A stretch of DNA of 7,038 nucleotides from Candidatus Eiseniibacteriota bacterium (GTDB lineage: Bacteria > Eisenbacteria > RBG-16-71-46): assembly GCA_023249815.1 (NCBI GenBank), contig JAHFBX010000150.1:1-7038 (forward strand), read 5' to 3'. The position numbers and the translations under genes were made by a program. The notes below the pieces were generated by a model, which saw nothing but the letters and a program-made list of their open reading frames with translations, did no database searches and was not told where the DNA came from. Positions 6,397 to 7,038 of this stretch are shown here, piece after piece (positions within the stretch are counted from its first letter, which is position 1; each line of letters opens with the position of its first letter).

Positions 6397-7038
6397 TTGC
6401 CTTCTCCGGAAAGCGGATGGAGCCCACCATGCGCGCGAACGTCGCGAGGTTCTTCTCCGTGCCTTGGTAGACCGCCTTGAACGCGCAGCCATTCACCACC
6501 CAGAATATCTCCTGGTAGAGCAGCGGGCGCTCGGGTGTGATGAGCGTGTCCTCGCTCGCGAATGCGCGCTGGCCGGCGAGCGTCGTGTCGTGCTCGTAAC
6601 CGATGCGCCAGCGGTCGGGTTCCTGCATCGTGCCGGGGCGGAGCCGGATGCGCGGCAGCAGCTCTTCGAGCGTCGGCTCGTAGGCGTTGGCGGCGCGCAG
6701 CGCGGCGTCGAGATCCGCGGCCACGAAGCCCGGCTGGTCGGCCGCGACGTCGCTCATCGCACGATCGATGGCGGCGTTCACGTCGCGAGCCATGGCGGAT
6801 TCCTGTTCGGAGACCGGGTCCTCCGTGCGCGGTCGGGCGAGCGAGAGCTCGCGGAACAACTCGTGGCGCGAGAGCGAGTCGCGCCGGACGATCAGCCGGG
6901 CGAGCGCTTCGCGACGACCGCGCTCGGCAAGCAGCCGATGCGCGTAGACGCTCATGCACTGCCCGCCGCCGCCCGTGAGGATGAAACGCACGCCGAGCAG
7001 GCCGCCACCATTGTCGCCTTCACGCCGCCACTTTTCGG
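6380..7038 (-). CDS. Protein of unknown function, related to its downstream neighbour (5' partial)
   Basis: The frame stays open to the right edge; 218 residues are visible. A GTG at 6989-6991 could be a start, but it has no clear ribosome site and the in-frame sequence upstream of it (GDNGGGLLG) reads smoothly, so I treat the gene as cut by the edge. I do not recognise the family. The visible part has a Gly-rich hairpin (FILTGGGGQCMS), a long charged helical region with many Arg, Glu and Ala, then a C-terminal alpha+beta segment (IFWVVNGCAFKAVYQG...FARMVGSIRFPE). That segment parallels the end of the downstream lipoprotein (FVVNGGYLLVLDIDRG...FDALLASLEV), suggesting a distant paralogue. The stop TGA 6380-6382 lies inside the downstream gene, overlapping it by 17 bases. 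Export cannot be judged because the N-terminus is missing. Confidence 0.78.
   Translation of the reverse strand, partial: EKWRREGDNGGGLLGVRFILTGGGGQCMSVYAHRLLAERGRREALARLIVRRDSLSRHELFRELSLARPRTEDPVSEQESAMARDVNAAIDRAMSDVAADQPGFVAADLDAALRAANAYEPTLEELLPRIRLRPGTMQEPDRWRIGYEHDTTLAGQRAFASEDTLITPERPLLYQEIFWVVNGCAFKAVYQGTEKNLATFARMVGSIRFPEKANDGAR

Overview
The window is GC-rich bacterial DNA (roughly two-thirds G+C). It holds seven protein-coding genes, two of them cut by the window edges, and one decayed gene. There are no RNA genes, insertion sequences or CRISPR arrays that I can see. The first gene ends in a FlgD-like Ig domain with the pattern PNPSRG...GRVRLAIVDVAGR...WDGR...PVGVYFAR. This tail is very common on secreted proteins of Candidatus Eisenbacteria and neighbouring phyla of the FCB group. 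With the high GC and the many exported proteins, it suggests an uncultivated Eisenbacteria-like or related organism. That placement is an inference from one domain style and composition, not a phylogenetic result.

Layout, left to right: (1) 2-1000 (+), the 3' part of a secreted parallel beta-helix protein with the FlgD-like tail; (2) 1031-1513 (-), a small exported protein with two PepSY-like repeats, convergent with gene 1; (3) 1646-2411 (-), the remains of a TAP-like alpha/beta hydrolase (tripeptidyl-aminopeptidase type), broken by an in-frame stop, frame changes and an internal deletion; (4) 2572-3294 (+), an exported protein with a compact N-terminal domain followed by two blocks of perfect L-G-x-x-Q heptads; (5) 3315-4280 (-), a membrane-anchored diheme cytochrome c; (6) 4523-5641 (+), a lipoprotein beta-propeller with six Asp-box repeats (Ycf48/BNR-like), divergent from the cytochrome; (7, 8) 5650-6396 and 6380-7038 (-), two overlapping genes for a probable lipoprotein and a related protein of unknown function, the upstream one running off the right edge.

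All seven intact or partial genes appear to act at or outside the cytoplasmic membrane, except that the N-terminus of the last one is not visible. They alternate in orientation and, apart from the last pair, do not form an operon, so this looks like a patchwork of single-gene units and not one pathway. I see no convincing new multi-gene system. The points most worth a second look are the multiply broken hydrolase, the heptad-repeat protein, the tandem pair of related unknown proteins with an internal duplication, and a hairpin that overlaps a stop codon between two convergent genes.
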